Positions 10,065 to 21,750 of a stretch of 64,000 nucleotides of DNA are shown here, one piece after another. Location of the stretch: NCBI GenBank assembly GCA_026214975.1, contig CM047815.1:62131852-62195851 (forward strand). Direction: 5' to 3'. The position numbers and the translations under genes were made by a program. Source of the DNA: Gentiana macrophylla. Its lineage: Eukaryota > Streptophyta > Magnoliopsida > Gentianales > Gentianaceae. A model generated the notes under the pieces. It was not told the DNA's origin, searched no databases, and worked only from the letters and a program-made list of their open reading frames with translations. Within the stretch, counting starts at the first letter, position 1. Every line of letters begins with the position of its first letter.

Positions 10065-11513
10065 CACTTAAGGATCCAACGCCGAGTTTGCATGGCCAGT
10101 GGTCCCCTCGGTCAACATAGGGTTGTTTCGCAACGTAAGATCATCTGCCACCAGGTCGCACACAGAGCCGAGAGGGTCTTTCCCTTTATCACCATCGTCA
10201 ACCTGAATAACATCGCGATCAACCTCATGTTTGTGTGCAGGGTTGTCCTCCACGTTTCCTATATTTACATCAATACCAGAGTTAATCAACCTTTGATCTA
10301 AGGTGGTATGAAAGTCCATCAAATCTGGCAAATAGCATGAGTAATGTGTAGCATCATATCCAGCTGATCGCGGCCTATTTTCCACCTGCCTTGTTCTATC
10401 TTCTTTCATAAGTGAGTGATGCGCAGTTTCAACAATATCCTCATCAGTAAGCGATTGCAACACATGGAAAGAGTTAGAATTTTCTCAGGGTTCTGTGGTC
10501 CGAGGGCTCAAAACCGGGTTGTGAGCAAGATTCACTGCAGTAGGAACATCATTGGTAGGCAAATCTCCCTCACTAGTGACAAGAGGACTAGCATTCTGTG
10601 AAGTACCATTCTACTTAACCTGATAAACCTGTTGAGGTTGTCTGCGATTGGGTCCACTATTCCACTTCCCATTTGAGGTCGACGGTCCACCACCAGTATT
10701 CTGTGAAGTATTCTGTGACGTATTAGGGTTGGGTTTCTTGCGTGAACTTTCAGATGGTGGGTTCTTCCTTAAAGATTTATCCTCAGAATGACCAATCCTA
10801 TGACAAAAAGTGCAATAATCAGGCCAATATTCAGCATGAACCTCCTGCCAGTGTCCCTTATGAACATCTTCACCTAACCAAATTCTAGTACAACGGGGTT
10901 TCTGGATATCCACTTCAACCAGTGCCCTCGCAACAGACGGTCTTCTCAAATCTGAAGTAGCCGCATCCGTCTGAAGCGGTCTGCCAATAAGGCCACCAAT
11001 TTTAATTACATATTTAGGTTTAAAGTACGGCAACGGCAGTCCAGGGAATTCAAACCAAATAGGAACCATAGAACAATCCGCATTGCAATGAAAATCAACC
11101 GTCCATTTGGAAAACTCAAATCTATTAGGACCCATATTCCACTCTCTGCGTGTAAATAGACGATTATAGTCCTCTTGACAACCAGGGTGAACAAGGACGT
11201 GCTTTGTATCAAGTAAACCAATTTTACAAGTAGCTTTTAAGTCTAGCCGAACGAATATTTTACGTATATCATCAATTCACGGCCGATAATCAGGGAAACG
11301 AGCAACCAGAGCATTCTCAAAAGGACGTGCAAGAATTTCAAGCTCCACTCTCGAAACAAAAAAATCCGGTTCTCCCTTACACGTACCATAAACACCAAAG
11401 TCAGGGATGTCTACCTTAGTGCCGCCAGTTGCAGCCGCATATGATTTAGGAGGCTGCAAGGTATCCTCATGTTGGGACGCAACCACGGGTTGGACCCCCG
11501 GTGGGTCCGCCAT
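10065..11513 (-). pseudogene. LINE ORF1, DUF4283 plus zinc knuckle
   Basis: A single reading frame of about 480 codons, open apart from three nonsense codons: TGA near 11276, TAG near 10610 and TGA near 10484. There are no frameshifts. The N-terminus (MADPPGVQP) is followed by the DUF4283 region (KVDIPDFGVYGTCKGEPDFF, then a segment ending in WTVDFHCNADCSMVPIWF). A knuckle follows, YCTFCHRIGHSEDKS, whose last Cys is Ser. The rest is polar and acidic. ORF1 proteins bind LINE RNA. It stops with TAA at 10065-10067, about 100 bp before ORF2. Confidence 0.85.
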
Positions 11514-11830
11514 GCCTGGAGAAACTCAGAATAGTAACTTGGTGAGCAAGATAAAACACAGCCATTAGATGCCCACAGCCGGAGCAAAAGCAGTCACCGG
11601 CAAGGCTAAACGAGCACGAAAGCGACCCCACCGCCTCGATCCGAAGCCCACCGCCACACCCCTAACGCCGGTATAAGAAGGTCACAAATGCACCAAAACC
11701 ACAAAGACCAGAACCGATGGAGCCTGGCAGCGTCGACGCCGAAGAACAGCAGCAAGACGCTGGAAGGAAGCAACGCAACCTGCAAGAACGCTGGCAAAAA
11801 CACGGGCCGTCGGACAGAAAAACCGCCGGC
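11514..11830 (-). promoter_or_regulatory. LINE 5' UTR / internal promoter region
   Basis: A GC-rich 317-bp stretch between the element's 5' end and the ORF1 start. It is much richer in GC than the copia DNA on the other side of the TSD. LINE promoters are internal and sit here. I see no single motif I would name. Confidence 0.6.
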
Positions 11831-11847
11831 AAGAAAGTAATTCAATT
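11831..11847. repeat. LINE target-site duplication, right copy
   Basis: AAGAAAGTAATTCAATT, identical to 5072-5088. It abuts the GC-rich 5' end of the LINE. Confidence 0.95.
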
Positions 11848-12913
11848 CTCCCATCATACTCATTTGGAACTTGCTTTTCATCAAACTTGCAAATTTCTCA
11901 CATAATTGTTCATCTTCTGATCCAAAGATGATGTCATCAACATAAATTTGAACAAGTAGAGTATTTTCACAAATTTTTATTCTGAACAATGTCTTATCTA
12001 TAGTTCCTTTGATGACTCCATTGTTCACTAAAAACTGAGATAGAGTTTCATACCAAGCTCTTGGTGCTTGTTTAAGTCCATAGAGAGCTTTCCTTAGTCT
12101 GAAAACTTTGTCAGCTTGATCTTTGATTTCAAATCCAGGTGGTTGTTAAACATATACTTCTTCTTCAAGAATTCCATTCAAGAATGCGCTTTTAACATCC
12201 ATTTGGTAAACTTTGAACTTCTTATGAGCTGCAAAGGCAAGAAATAGTCTGATTGCTTCTAATCTTGCAACTGGTGCATAGGTTTCATCAAAGTCTATGC
12301 CTTCTGCTTGAGAGTATCCCTTAGCTACAAGTCTAGCTTTGTTTCTGATGATATTCCCATCTTCATCAAGTTTGTTTCTGAAAACCCATTTGGTTCCAAT
12401 GATGTTCACATAGGCTGGTCGTTCTACCAATTCTCATACTTGATTTCTTTCGAACTCATTCAGTTCTTCTTGCATAGCAAGAATCCAATCTGGATCTTTC
12501 AAAGCTTCTTCTATTTCTTTGGGTTCAGACTGTGATAGGAAACATGCAATCATTGCGTCTAACTGATGTCTTGTTCGAACGCCAGTTTGAGTATCACCAA
12601 TTACTTGATCTTCAGGGTGATCTCTCATCCATTGATACGTGGGTGTTTGCATCACAGGGTCTATGTCTTGTTCGACTGGTTCTTCAAGAACTGGTTCTTG
12701 AATTTATTCATTTGGATCAGGAACATGTAGTTCAAGAGTGGTTTGTTGAGTAATTGGAAATTGAGACTGATCCTTATCTGAACATTCTGAGATTTGTAGT
12801 CTTCCAATGTCAACTAAAATCGGTTCTGGCATGACTGGTAACTGAGACTGAGAAACTGGTTCTTGTCGGTCTTCAATTGTTTCACCAGGGAAGTTTGGTT
12901 CATCAAATACCAC
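11831..12913 (-). pseudogene. Copia-1 RT, N-terminal half, and preceding linker
   Basis: Minus-strand pieces 12704-12913, 12434-12655, 12146-12430 and 11848-12028. They read in order: VFDEPNF (end of integrase/linker), [72 protein letters not shown] (motif A region with D), [30 protein letters not shown] (catalytic YVDD) and MMGELNYFL. RT is then cut by the LINE at 11830. In-frame stops and small shifts separate the pieces. The last part of the longest open frame (11606-11830) is LINE DNA, not RT. Confidence 0.9.
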
Positions 12914-13661
12914 GTGAATTGATTCTTCAAGCTTAAGTGTCCTTTTGTTTAGTACTCTAAAAGCTTTGCTGACACTTGAATATCAGCTTAGGCTGAAAAA
13001 CATGAAGTTGATCCTTCCCATTATTGTGTATGAAACATTTGCTTCCAAAAGCATGAAAGTATGAGACATTTGGTTTTCTTCCATTCCAAATTTCATAAGG
13101 GGTCTTCTCATGTCTTTTTTTTCATGAGAGCTCTGTTCTGTGTATAACAAGTCGTGTTAATCGCTACGCCCAATATCTTTCGTAGTTTTGCTTCACGGAT
13201 CATAGTCCTCCCAAACTTCTTTGAGTGTTCTGCTTTCTTTCTTTCACTACACCATTCTCATTGAGGTGTTCTGTGGCGACCAGGTTGGTGTAAGACACCA
13301 TTCTCTTCACAAGATTCAATAATTATCTTTGTTGAGGAATTCAGCCTCTTTATCTCGATCTTATTTTCACAACTGATACTCCTTTCTGATTCTGAAGTCT
13401 CTTGAGTAATTCAGTAAGTCTTTGCTTGGTTTCACTTTTCTTGGTTAAAAAGATTACCCAAGTGTATCTTGAAAAATCATCTACTACCACCAATGTATAC
13501 TTCTTTCCACTGATACTAATTAGTGTAATAGGTCCAAATAAATCCATGTGTAGTAATTCTAGATGTCTGGTTGTTGAATGCTGAGATTTGGTCTTGAAAC
13601 TTGCTTTTGTTTTCTTTCCTTGTTGACATGCATCACATAAGCTGTCCTTCTTGTATGAAAT
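12914..13661 (-). pseudogene. Copia-1 integrase core
   Basis: The best piece is 13350-13547: MDLFGPITLISI (first catalytic D), GKKYTLVVVDDFSRYTW and LTKKSETKQRLTELL. Downstream the frame is broken, but residues corresponding to the D-x-G-x-E-F and N-G-V-V-E-R motifs can still be made out near 13345 and 13255, with stops between. Integrase inserts the DNA copy into the genome. Several differences here look like CTG/CAG-type changes, so part of the damage could be consensus error. Confidence 0.8.
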
Positions 13662-13868
13662 TTACGGTAGTCCAATGACTAATCGCTTCTTAACAAGTGT
13701 GTTGATGTCATCAAAGTTAAGATGACTCAATTTCTTGTGCCATAGCCAATCGATTTCTCGATTTTGTATGCACAAGCAAACAAGTTTCAAAGAACGGTCG
13801 TTGTCCAATCTACTACATACATATTTTCTTTTCTTCTTCCGGCTAAAACAACTTGATAAGTGATTCAC
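13662..13868 (-). pseudogene. Copia-1 GAG-pre-integrase (zinc-binding) domain
   Basis: Carries IDWLWHKKLSHLNFDDINTL, the H-x-H half of the HHCC zinc module that precedes copia integrase. The C-x-x-C half follows near 13640 (a DACQQGK-like reading in another frame). It sits between protease and integrase core as expected. Confidence 0.8.
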
Positions 13869-13926
13869 GACGACAACGCGAATTCTTTGTCAAAAGTAAC
13901 TTTGTATCCCATATCACGAAATTGAC

Positions 13927-14148
13927 TCAGTCTTTGAGTAGATTGTAGTGTAGTCCTTCTACATAAGATACATTCTTGATTGTAAGTCCATTCCTGATTA
14001 AGGGGCCATAACCTTTGGTGTATCCAGGTTTGTCTTTACTTCCAAAATTAACCTTTGGTCCATCCTTTGCAATAAAATTACTGAGAAAATCTTTGCTCTT
14101 TGTCATGTGCCTAGAGCAACCACTGTCAAAGTACCATATATCCTGCAA
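13927..14148 (-). pseudogene. Copia-1 aspartic protease
   Basis: Starts QDIWYFDSGCSRHMTKSKDF, with the copia protease active-site DSG intact, then VNFGSKDKPGYTKGYG and LTIKNVSYVEGLHYNLL, the usual end of the domain. It cleaves the polyprotein. Frame is lost at about 13927 before the pre-integrase domain. Confidence 0.88.
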
Positions 14149-14311
14149 TAAAAATTAAACATTTTTAGGTACCCAACTCAGTTTGGATCCATAGGGGTCG
14201 ATTGTCGGACAACTCACGGGAATATATCCTTTTGGGATTCTTCAGATATTGTTGCACTTGTTTTCATATATGTAATCCACACTCCCATAGTATCTATGTT
14301 TGGATTGTGTC

Positions 14312-14888
14312 TTATTTATATGATCTCTCGATCTTTTGACAAAAACTTATTTCCATGTTGCTTTCTATTATTAAAGCTAGAATGATAACCGTCATTCCTT
14401 CATGCATCGAGGTCCGAATCCCGACCTTGAATCTTGGGACTTTTTTTTGAGAACCGAGATTAGCCTCTGCACGAGTCTTGGACTGAAACTTTTGATAGGT
14501 TTTCTGCGGAATGATTGTTATTATCGCTTTTACTAATAGATGCAGTAAAATTCCAATCATCATCAGTGGGATATAGTCTTCCTTTCCCCCTGAATGTGTG
14601 AATCTTTGAATGATTGACATTCTTGGATTTACTTTGATTGTAATTTTTATGGTTCTTGACTTGAGTGGATCTGGCAGTTGTTTTGCCATTTCGGTTTCCA
14701 TTAGATACAGCTGATCTACCATTTGATTTACCTTTGTTGGTAGACACAGTTGTCTTCTTAAAAAACTGATTTATCCTATGTGATACTGGCTTTACTGGTT
14801 CAACAATTTTCTCAGTTTGTGGAAGTTGCTCAGCTACAAACTTAATGCCAGTTTTGGTACTAGGTTTAGCAGCTTTGCTAGTTCCATT
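14312..14888 (-). pseudogene. Copia-1 gag-to-protease linker
   Basis: A basic, S/K/N-rich stretch read in two frames (14460-14747 and 14312-14722). It includes FRGKGRLYPTDDDWNF, a motif also present in the Copia-2 linker (KGRLYPSEDNWNV), which shows that the two elements are related. No enzymatic domain. It is broken by frameshifts before the protease. Confidence 0.7.
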
Positions 14889-16331
14889 TTAAGAAGATTG
14901 TTGTGTGTCAAATCCTAAACCCGTTTTGTCTCCATACGGTTTTCCTGATTTGAATCCGGTAACCAAACTTGATTGAGCAAATGATTCATTCTTGTCACGA
15001 TGATCTGATGATCGATGTCGAATCTTTTCTTTATCAATTCTAGTCAGTTTCAACACTTTTAATTCAGACTTCAATCTTTCAACTTCAAGAATTAGACTTT
15101 CCTTCTCAGCTTTAATTGATTCATAACCAGCTTGTATAGTTACTAGCTGATTCATCAATTCATCAAATGTTTCTTCTAATTCTTGATTTTTTGGATTGGA
15201 GTCAGCAGTCGAAGAACATGCATTTTGCATGGAAATCTGAGCTGAAGAATATTTGGAATTTGATTCACATACCTCATTTTTATCTTCCATGTGTGCCATT
15301 AAAGCTGTGTCATCTAATAATCTTTCAGTACCAGCTTCATAATCTGACTCATCTCCAGCAAGGAGTGCTCTTCTACCAACTCTTCTTGGTGGAGTCTTCT
15401 TGATCAGATCTGGACATTCAGCCTTATAATGTCCTGGCTTTTTGCGGTTGAAACAGAGATATTCATCGCTCTTTTCTTTTCTCAGGAGTCCTCTTGATGA
15501 ACTTCGAGTGGATGGGTGTCCACTCTTCATTCTTTGAATTCTGCTCATCATTAGAGCCATTTGTTCTTCCATCTCATCCAATTCATGAAGATTGCCTGAT
15601 GAGTTTTCTTGAATGTCATTTGATCTCATTGCGAGTGGCGTGGTCTTTGGTTCCTCCAAAGCTTTGATTATTGCAGCTATACTTGTAAAATCTTCACTGA
15701 ATTCATAAGCTTTCAGATCTGAGAAGATTTTGAAAGAATCCTCTATGTCAAGTCTTCTAGATTCTTCCATAGCGGTGACCTTCATTTTCCAGCACATTGG
15801 TAATGCCTTCAAGATTCTTGTGTTGATAACTTTCTTAGAGTACTCAATCTTGAGTAGATCTAATTCATCCATGATAGCACTGAATCTTGTTTCCATTTGA
15901 TCAATGGTTTCTCCAGATTTCATCTTGAAATTTTCGAACTTTTGTTTTGCAACAGAAATTTTGTTTTCCTTGATTGAATATGTTCCTTCACAAACAAGTT
16001 GTAGTTTGTCCCACATTTCCTTGGCAGTTGTGCATTCTTTCACATTTAAGTACATGTTGCTGTCAAGAATCCTGAGGATAAAGTCCATAGCTACATTGTT
16101 GAGATTGTTTCGCTTGCGATCATAGCTAGTCCATTCGGATTTGGGCTTTGCAACTCGAACTTGCTGTCCATCAACAGTTTGCATATAAGTGATCTGAATT
16201 GGTCCATCAGTGAGTACATCCATCATTTCATCATGAGTAGATGCTAGGAAAGCCTGCATACGACGTGTATATTCGTCAAATCTGTCCATGTTGCACATAA
16301 GCATCTATCTTGCATATTGATTGTTATCCAT
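14889..16331 (-). pseudogene. Copia-1 gag
   Basis: A 471-codon open stretch (14889-16304). The natural start is probably the ATG at 16331 (MDNNQYAR), followed at once by a TAG stop, so the open stretch begins inside gag. Family features: DEYTRRMQAFLASTHDEMMD, the retrotransposon gag (UBN2-type) core through EMWDKLQLVCEG and KMKSGETIDQMETRFSAIMD, a zinc knuckle at about residue 282 (CFNRKKPGHYKAEC), and a C-terminal coiled coil. The knuckle's second Cys is Arg. Gag forms the virus-like particle and packages RNA. It ends with a stop at 14889, in a SIRE-like arrangement. Confidence 0.9.
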
Positions 16332-16541
16332 AATGAGTGAGTGAAGATTGATTGTTTAACAACTGGAAACTGAGCTTTCAAATGAGAACAACTAGAGGAG
16401 ATTTAGAGCAAATGATATTTTGTCAAAGAGACACTGTTTCGATACCAATTGTGGGTATCGGAAATAACTGATGATCAGTTACTTCAAGCAAACAAACTGA
16501 TACTTGAATTCAGTTCTGGATCTCGTCAACTTAGAAACACT

Positions 16542-16553
16542 GCTCTGATACCA
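16542..16553 (-). other. Copia-1 primer-binding site (tRNA-iMet)
   Basis: Reads TGGTATCAGAGC on the minus strand, complementary to the 3' end of initiator tRNA-Met. It sits 2 bp inside the 5' LTR end at 16556. Confidence 0.93.
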
Positions 16554-16555
16554 AT

Positions 16556-17424
16556 TGTTGGTCCCTTAGAAAGGCTAACACAAGTTTAGAGGGGGGGTGA
16601 ATAAACTTGTCCCTTAAACTGGATTTAAAACAAATTAAGCTTTAGTTAAACTTGTGTGGCGTTAAGCTGACTAAGCTGAGTTTAAGTCAAACTGACTTAA
16701 GCTTAAAACTGAGTCAACCGGCAGCGGATAAAGTTTTAGCCTTTTTCTTGATCTTGTTATTCTCTGTGAAAATCGAGTGTAGTAAATCGAATTACGATGA
16801 ATGTCGGTTTGTGACTATGAAGTATATAACAATCAATTATCAAAATCTCAGTAAATATATGATGAATAAATAAGTAAGTGCGTAAAGTAAATAAGGCAAG
16901 TATTATAGAGGTTCCAGTGGTGTAATCACAGACGTCCTCTCTTCCTCTGTGGTGCGGAGGAAAATTCCACTAGAACATCTTGAGGTGAATCTGTTACAAA
17001 AAAGTCCTAAACAATAGTCCTTGGCTAATCCTAGCGTCACTATCTAAACAGCTTGTAGAACAGTAGAATTGCTATTCTTCAATTGCTTGAACACTCGATC
17101 CTTGGAGGTTGAATTTCCTCTTCACCACTACCACCACAAAAACAAATTACCCGATCGCTTGTCACAATCATCCTTGGCGAAACCTTCCCGGTTTGCTTCA
17201 CAGTCTAAAACCTTTGATGTAGAATCAAAGTTGGGCTGAGAATCAATAAATTGATTCTTGTTTGTGGTTCTTCAAAGTGTCTGATTCTTGATAAAATCTG
17301 CGTAGCTTGAACACTTGAAGAATTTCTAGATATGATCTTGTTATAGCACAAAGATGATAGCAATTCGAATGATTATTGCACACGTTAATTCTTGTTATTG
17401 TGATATATAGTCCTTGGTGCAAAG
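16556..17424 (-). repeat. Copia-1 5' LTR, 3' segment
   Basis: The inner part of the 5' LTR, from the CA end next to the PBS up to the Athila insertion point. 17098-17424 matches 1-333. Its last five bases, CAAAG (17420-17424), are the left target-site duplication of the Gypsy array. Together with 31630-32483 the LTR is about 1.72 kb. Confidence 0.93.
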
Positions 17425-18980
17425 TGATGACGGTCAAGTTATAAAAATAACTCGATACCTAAATAACCAACTAGCAAGAGAACTAGGTTCAATCGTAGTA
17501 TAGCTAGATAGAGTCGAGGTCGATCCCACAGAGACTCGGCTTAAACAAGTACAACGTTATTAAACTAAAAATAGATTAAAGGCGGTCTCCGACCAACAAT
17601 AACGTAAAATAAAAGTTGACACGATAGAAAACACAAAGACTAACAATACGACACAAGACACTAAACACTTATTTTTATGGTTTTATAAGACTCTAACAAA
17701 CGGTATTGATTACGCTAGTAGTAATTACTCCCCCATATATGTATATCTAAGCCGAGACAGAAAAGACATTAAGGTTGATTATATTTTGGCTACGGGAGTC
17801 ACCCCCTAAACTGGATCTAATTCGTGAACGGATAGAAGATCTTTATGCTTAATTACGAATCCTTCCTTGGACAGGATAGAACATCATATAACAAGCATGC
17901 TATACCAAACTAGGGATGCCGATCTAAAATCGTCACCTCGTTTAGGCAACCACCGTGGACGGGTTGGCACACCTCCTAAACGATCGGCTAACTAATGTCC
18001 TAGTAACATGACAATTTTCACAATATATCATATTAATTTACGAGAACGATGTAACGAATTGGTCAGATCTATTACATGTTTATATGAAAATGCGAAAGCA
18101 CACGCGTGGCGAAGTCGCTCACGAAAAATTACTAGAATCTTGATGACTAGATCTAACCATATAGACCATGGTAGATCTAGACCGGTGACTCTAGAATTTT
18201 CTCGTAAAACGCCTTCGTACGGCTTAGATCTACATGAATATGGGTTTGTTAATTAACTACATCACGAAATCAATACACAAACGAGTACTCCATAACGAAA
18301 TAAAATAGATCTTCGAATAAAAACAACATATTTGGATAGGCATTACCCTCGTAGACGGAGGGTCCTCCGATCCTTCAATGCAATCTCTAATCGATAAATC
18401 CATCGCCTCCGTGATGAAGAAACATAATATAAAATAAGAATAACTATATTGATAAACTAAAAGTATTGTAATATTGTGTTCTAGAGTGTATTTGGTGTGT
18501 AGTCTACATCTCTATTTATAGGGGTTTACGCTAATTAAAAGATATACTTCAAAATATCAAAATAATTAGAGATAACTCCCGGCCGATCTCCAAATGGAAA
18601 ATGCGCCCCCCCTTGTGTGTCCTCAGTCGACGCCAACTCTTTGGATTGGCTTGCCGGCTCTTGTCATGCCTTACTCCTCTTTTCGTGCTTATCCGATCTT
18701 TATCTTCAATGCATCCGGATTTGATTGGATTTATCTTGTAAATTAATTTGTCCATTTGTAATTATCCTCCAAAAATTATCTCAATCTATAAAATAAATAT
18801 TTATCCCAAAGTAAATCATATTTAAATAATAAAAAATGGATAAATACCAATTTATCTTTTATAAATCACACAACATTAAATAATAAATATAAACATGTGA
18901 TTTAATATAAAATATATATTATTAATCTCGATTTAAGGACAATGTTGATGACTTTTATGGGTATAATTTGACCGTCATCA
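17425..18980 (-). repeat. Athila array LTR 1 (3'-most)
   Basis: 1556 bp, TGATGACGGTC at the left end and GACCGTCATCA at the right end (TG..CA with an inverted-repeat terminus on the plus strand). The match to the other two LTRs is close along its whole length. Preceded in the element's sense by the PPT at 18981-18995. Confidence 0.95.
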
Positions 18981-18995
18981 ACTACCCCCCACTTA
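18981..18995 (-). other. Athila unit 1 polypurine tract
   Basis: Reads TAAGTGGGGGGTAGT on the minus strand, directly before the TG of LTR 1. Confidence 0.88.
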
Positions 18996-20416
18996 GACTT
19001 TGATCGTCCCGAACAAAGCATCAATAAGTCATTCCCCAAGACAACATTTTCCATGGTCAAATCATAATTACACAAGAAACCCGAGTCAACTCATACCATT
19101 CATGCTCATAAGGTATCAATTATTCACTACTCGTTATGAATCGAAGTGATGTGTGCATGTGCATTTAATTTTATATACTCGTGGCAAGATTAAAGTTTAT
19201 GCTAACTTCGCAGTCTTAACCTACCAACATCAGCATTCCCACTTCTTAAGCCTCGCAGTGGTTAAAGACATGGTGCAATAAGCAAGAGTGTCATCCATAA
19301 GGTTTTTGGACTTGGAGACCGAGAAAATCCTCAAAGCCTCTTAAAATTTTGAATTTTTTACATTTTCATAGTTTCAAACTTTACCACTTCTCAAGAAAGA
19401 AACTTGCTTTAAAAGGTAAAGTATACATTGCAAGAATCCTTCTCTCACGGATTAGTGGAAGCATTGAATATTACCACAAGCGCGGGGCTACTTTGGTAAT
19501 GTTACTACAAGTCCAGTGTTTAACGCATTGTCAAAACACAGATGATTCTCAAGCTTATTACTCCGCTTTGATGGCTAGAAGATAAGAATACATCAGCAGA
19601 TAAATATTGACACCATAACCAATCATGTACGCAATGTACACATAATTCTTCTTAAGTATTATAATTTGTGCGGTACTCGTCGATTCAAATTGAGTAATCA
19701 AATAAAAATAACTACTCGCAACAGTTGGCATGAATATCCTTAAGTTTACATTCACATAAGTATAAAATGATCACGTACTCATGCAACTTGGTTCATTTCC
19801 TATAAATTCCATGTTTAAGAACTCACTATTCTAAGGGTACGAGATACTTAATTTGGAATTTGTTCAATTTTTTCAATTTTCACCGTTTCATTCAATTTTC
19901 AATTATAACACATCATAGCTAAGTCTCCTACCCCCACTTAAACTTGGCATTGTCCCCAATGACAAAGAAAAAGGAGAATTTAAGAAAAAAACTTAGCTCT
20001 GGAAACGGCTCTCAGGTAGATGCAGAATGTAGGAGCAGTCCAAGCACGTCGTGGAGAAGCAAACAAAACCCTGTTTAAGCAAACCAAACAGAAGCTCCAC
20101 GAAACCGTTAATAACATGTCAATGGCCGTTTTAAAATAATGTGGCAGTAATTAGATATAGAATATCCAAAAACAATTTTAGCCACTTTATTTTATACAAC
20201 CAACAACACAGAAAACCAGAGAGTTAAAACTACAAAACTCACATGTCAGCTATCAAGGAAAAAACCTCGTTTATTCCGAACTTAGAATCGGAACATGGCG
20301 AGATGAAAAAAACCTTAACAGCCTCATGCTACTTTATTGAAAGAAAAAACAAAAACAAATCTAAAAGAAAGTTTTAAGAAATAGTTCTATGGTTATAGTC
20401 GTTAGCTCGACTGTAC
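18996..20416 (-). other. Athila unit 1, long 3' noncoding region
   Basis: 1.4 kb between the integrase stop and the PPT. Athila elements usually have a long 3' region, often with an env-like ORF; I find none here. A purine-rich block, AAGTTTAAGTGGGGGTAGGA read on the minus strand (near 19926-19945), lies beside a GGGGACAATG motif. This resembles the additional purine tract seen after pol in Athila/Tat elements. The same block is at about 26250-26280 in unit 2. Confidence 0.65.
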
Positions 20417-21750
20417 TCACATGATGGTCAAGTTGTAACTAGGATTTCCTAGAGTAAGTACTTCTTCCTCCCTATCAAATTGATTCCCGAGGTAATGCTT
20501 TACTCGGTGGCCATTCACCACAAAAGTCTTTCGATCATCCAAGTGACTCACCTCTACCGCTCCGGAAGGAAATACTTTACTCACTTTATAAGGACCAAAC
20601 CATCTTGATTTTAACTTGCCCGGGAAGAGTTTCAAGCGCGAATTGTAAACAAGAACCATATCACCCACCTTAAAGGTGCGCTCAAGGATCTTTTTATCAT
20701 GAAATCTCTTAGTGCACTCTTTATAGATACGAGCATTCTCGTAAGCTTCAATGCGAAACTCTTCTAGGCGAGTCAATTCCAACAATCTCTTTTCTCCGGC
20801 TAAACTTTCATTTAAATTCATCATACGCGTAGCCCATAAGGCACGGTGCTCAAGTTCAATCGGTAGATGACACACTTTCCCAAAAACAATCTGGTACGGG
20901 GACATACCTATGGAAGTCTTATACGCAGTCCGATAAGCCCATAAAGCGTCATCTAACTTCAACGACCAATCTTTCCTTGTTGGGTTCACGGTTTTTTCCA
21001 GGATGCGCTTAATTTCTCGATTAGTGACCTCATCTTGACCACTTGTTTGGGGATGATAAGCGGTAGCTAACTTATGTCAAACCCCGTACTTGGCCATTAA
21101 CTTCTCCAACGGCTTATTACAGAAATGGCTCCCATTATCACTAATGATGGCACGAGGGATTCCAAACCGCGTGAAGATATTTTTCTTTAAGAACCGCAGT
21201 ACAACCTTTGCATCATTTGTAGGTGAAGCAATAGCCTCAACCCATTTAGACACATAGTCGACCGCCACCAAAATATAGCGGTTTGAAATGACATTTAGTG
21301 AAAGGTCCCACAAAATCAATTCCCCATACATCAAAGAGTTCTGGTTCTAGGATACTCCTCAATGGCATTTCATGTCTCCTCGAGATATTGCCCGTCATTT
21401 GGCATGAATGACATGATCTAGCATATTCGTGTGCATTTTTGTAAAGATTTGGCCAGTAAAAACCATATTGGAGAACTTTAGCAGCAGTCTTGTCCCCTCC
21501 ATAGTGTCCTCCCGCTTCATAAGTATGGCAATGTTTAAGTATATCGAGGAATTCACTCTCAGGAACACATCTTCTAAAGATGTTGTCTAAGAAACGCTTA
21601 AAAATATAGGGTTCATCCCAATAATAGTGTTTAAGGTCCGCAAAGAACTTCTTCTTTTGCTGCTGGTTCAAGTCTGGTGGCAAATATCTCCCGGATAAAT
21701 AATTCACATAATCTTTAAACCAAGGTTGTTGCTTCTCAGCCTTAACAACC
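20417..21750 (-). pseudogene. Athila unit 1 RNase H tail and integrase
   Basis: Order on the minus strand: WFKDYVNYLSGRYLPPDL (the short end of RNase H that normally precedes integrase), the zinc module with HCHTYEAGGHYGGDK and [14 protein letters not shown] (first catalytic D), [25 protein letters not shown] (second D), the HPQTSGQ-E region near 21040, then a 190-codon open stretch from NPTRKDW through [14 protein letters not shown] to [16 protein letters not shown] and the C-terminal [12 protein letters not shown]. One frameshift lies near 21290 and stop-type damage near 21065. No chromodomain is seen, as expected for Athila. Confidence 0.92.

Larger units (their letters stand above)
5089..11830 (-). 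mobile_element. Full-length plant L1-type LINE
   Basis: A 6742-bp non-LTR retrotransposon on the minus strand. It is flanked by a perfect 17-bp TSD, AAGAAAGTAATTCAATT, at 5072-5088 and 11831-11847. From 5' to 3' on the minus strand it holds a GC-rich 5' UTR, ORF1 (DUF4283 plus CCHC knuckle), and ORF2 (AP-endonuclease-like, RT with FADD, zf-RVT, RNase H). The 3' UTR has AATAAA-like signals and a short A tail. The target is the RT gene of Copia-1, where the reading of NYFLG resumes across the insertion. ORF1 has nonsense mutations only; ORF2 has several frameshifts. The intact ends and perfect TSD mean it was not 5' truncated. Confidence 0.95.

Noticed and set aside
11606..11830. Extension of the Copia-1 RT frame
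   Set aside because: From 11830 leftwards the DNA is the LINE 5' UTR; the open frame is accidental.
19349..19585. Plus-strand 78-codon frame, repeated almost unchanged at 25666-25902
   Set aside because: It is antisense to the Athila element, in its 3' noncoding region. Conservation between the two copies only reflects that the whole units are recent duplicates.
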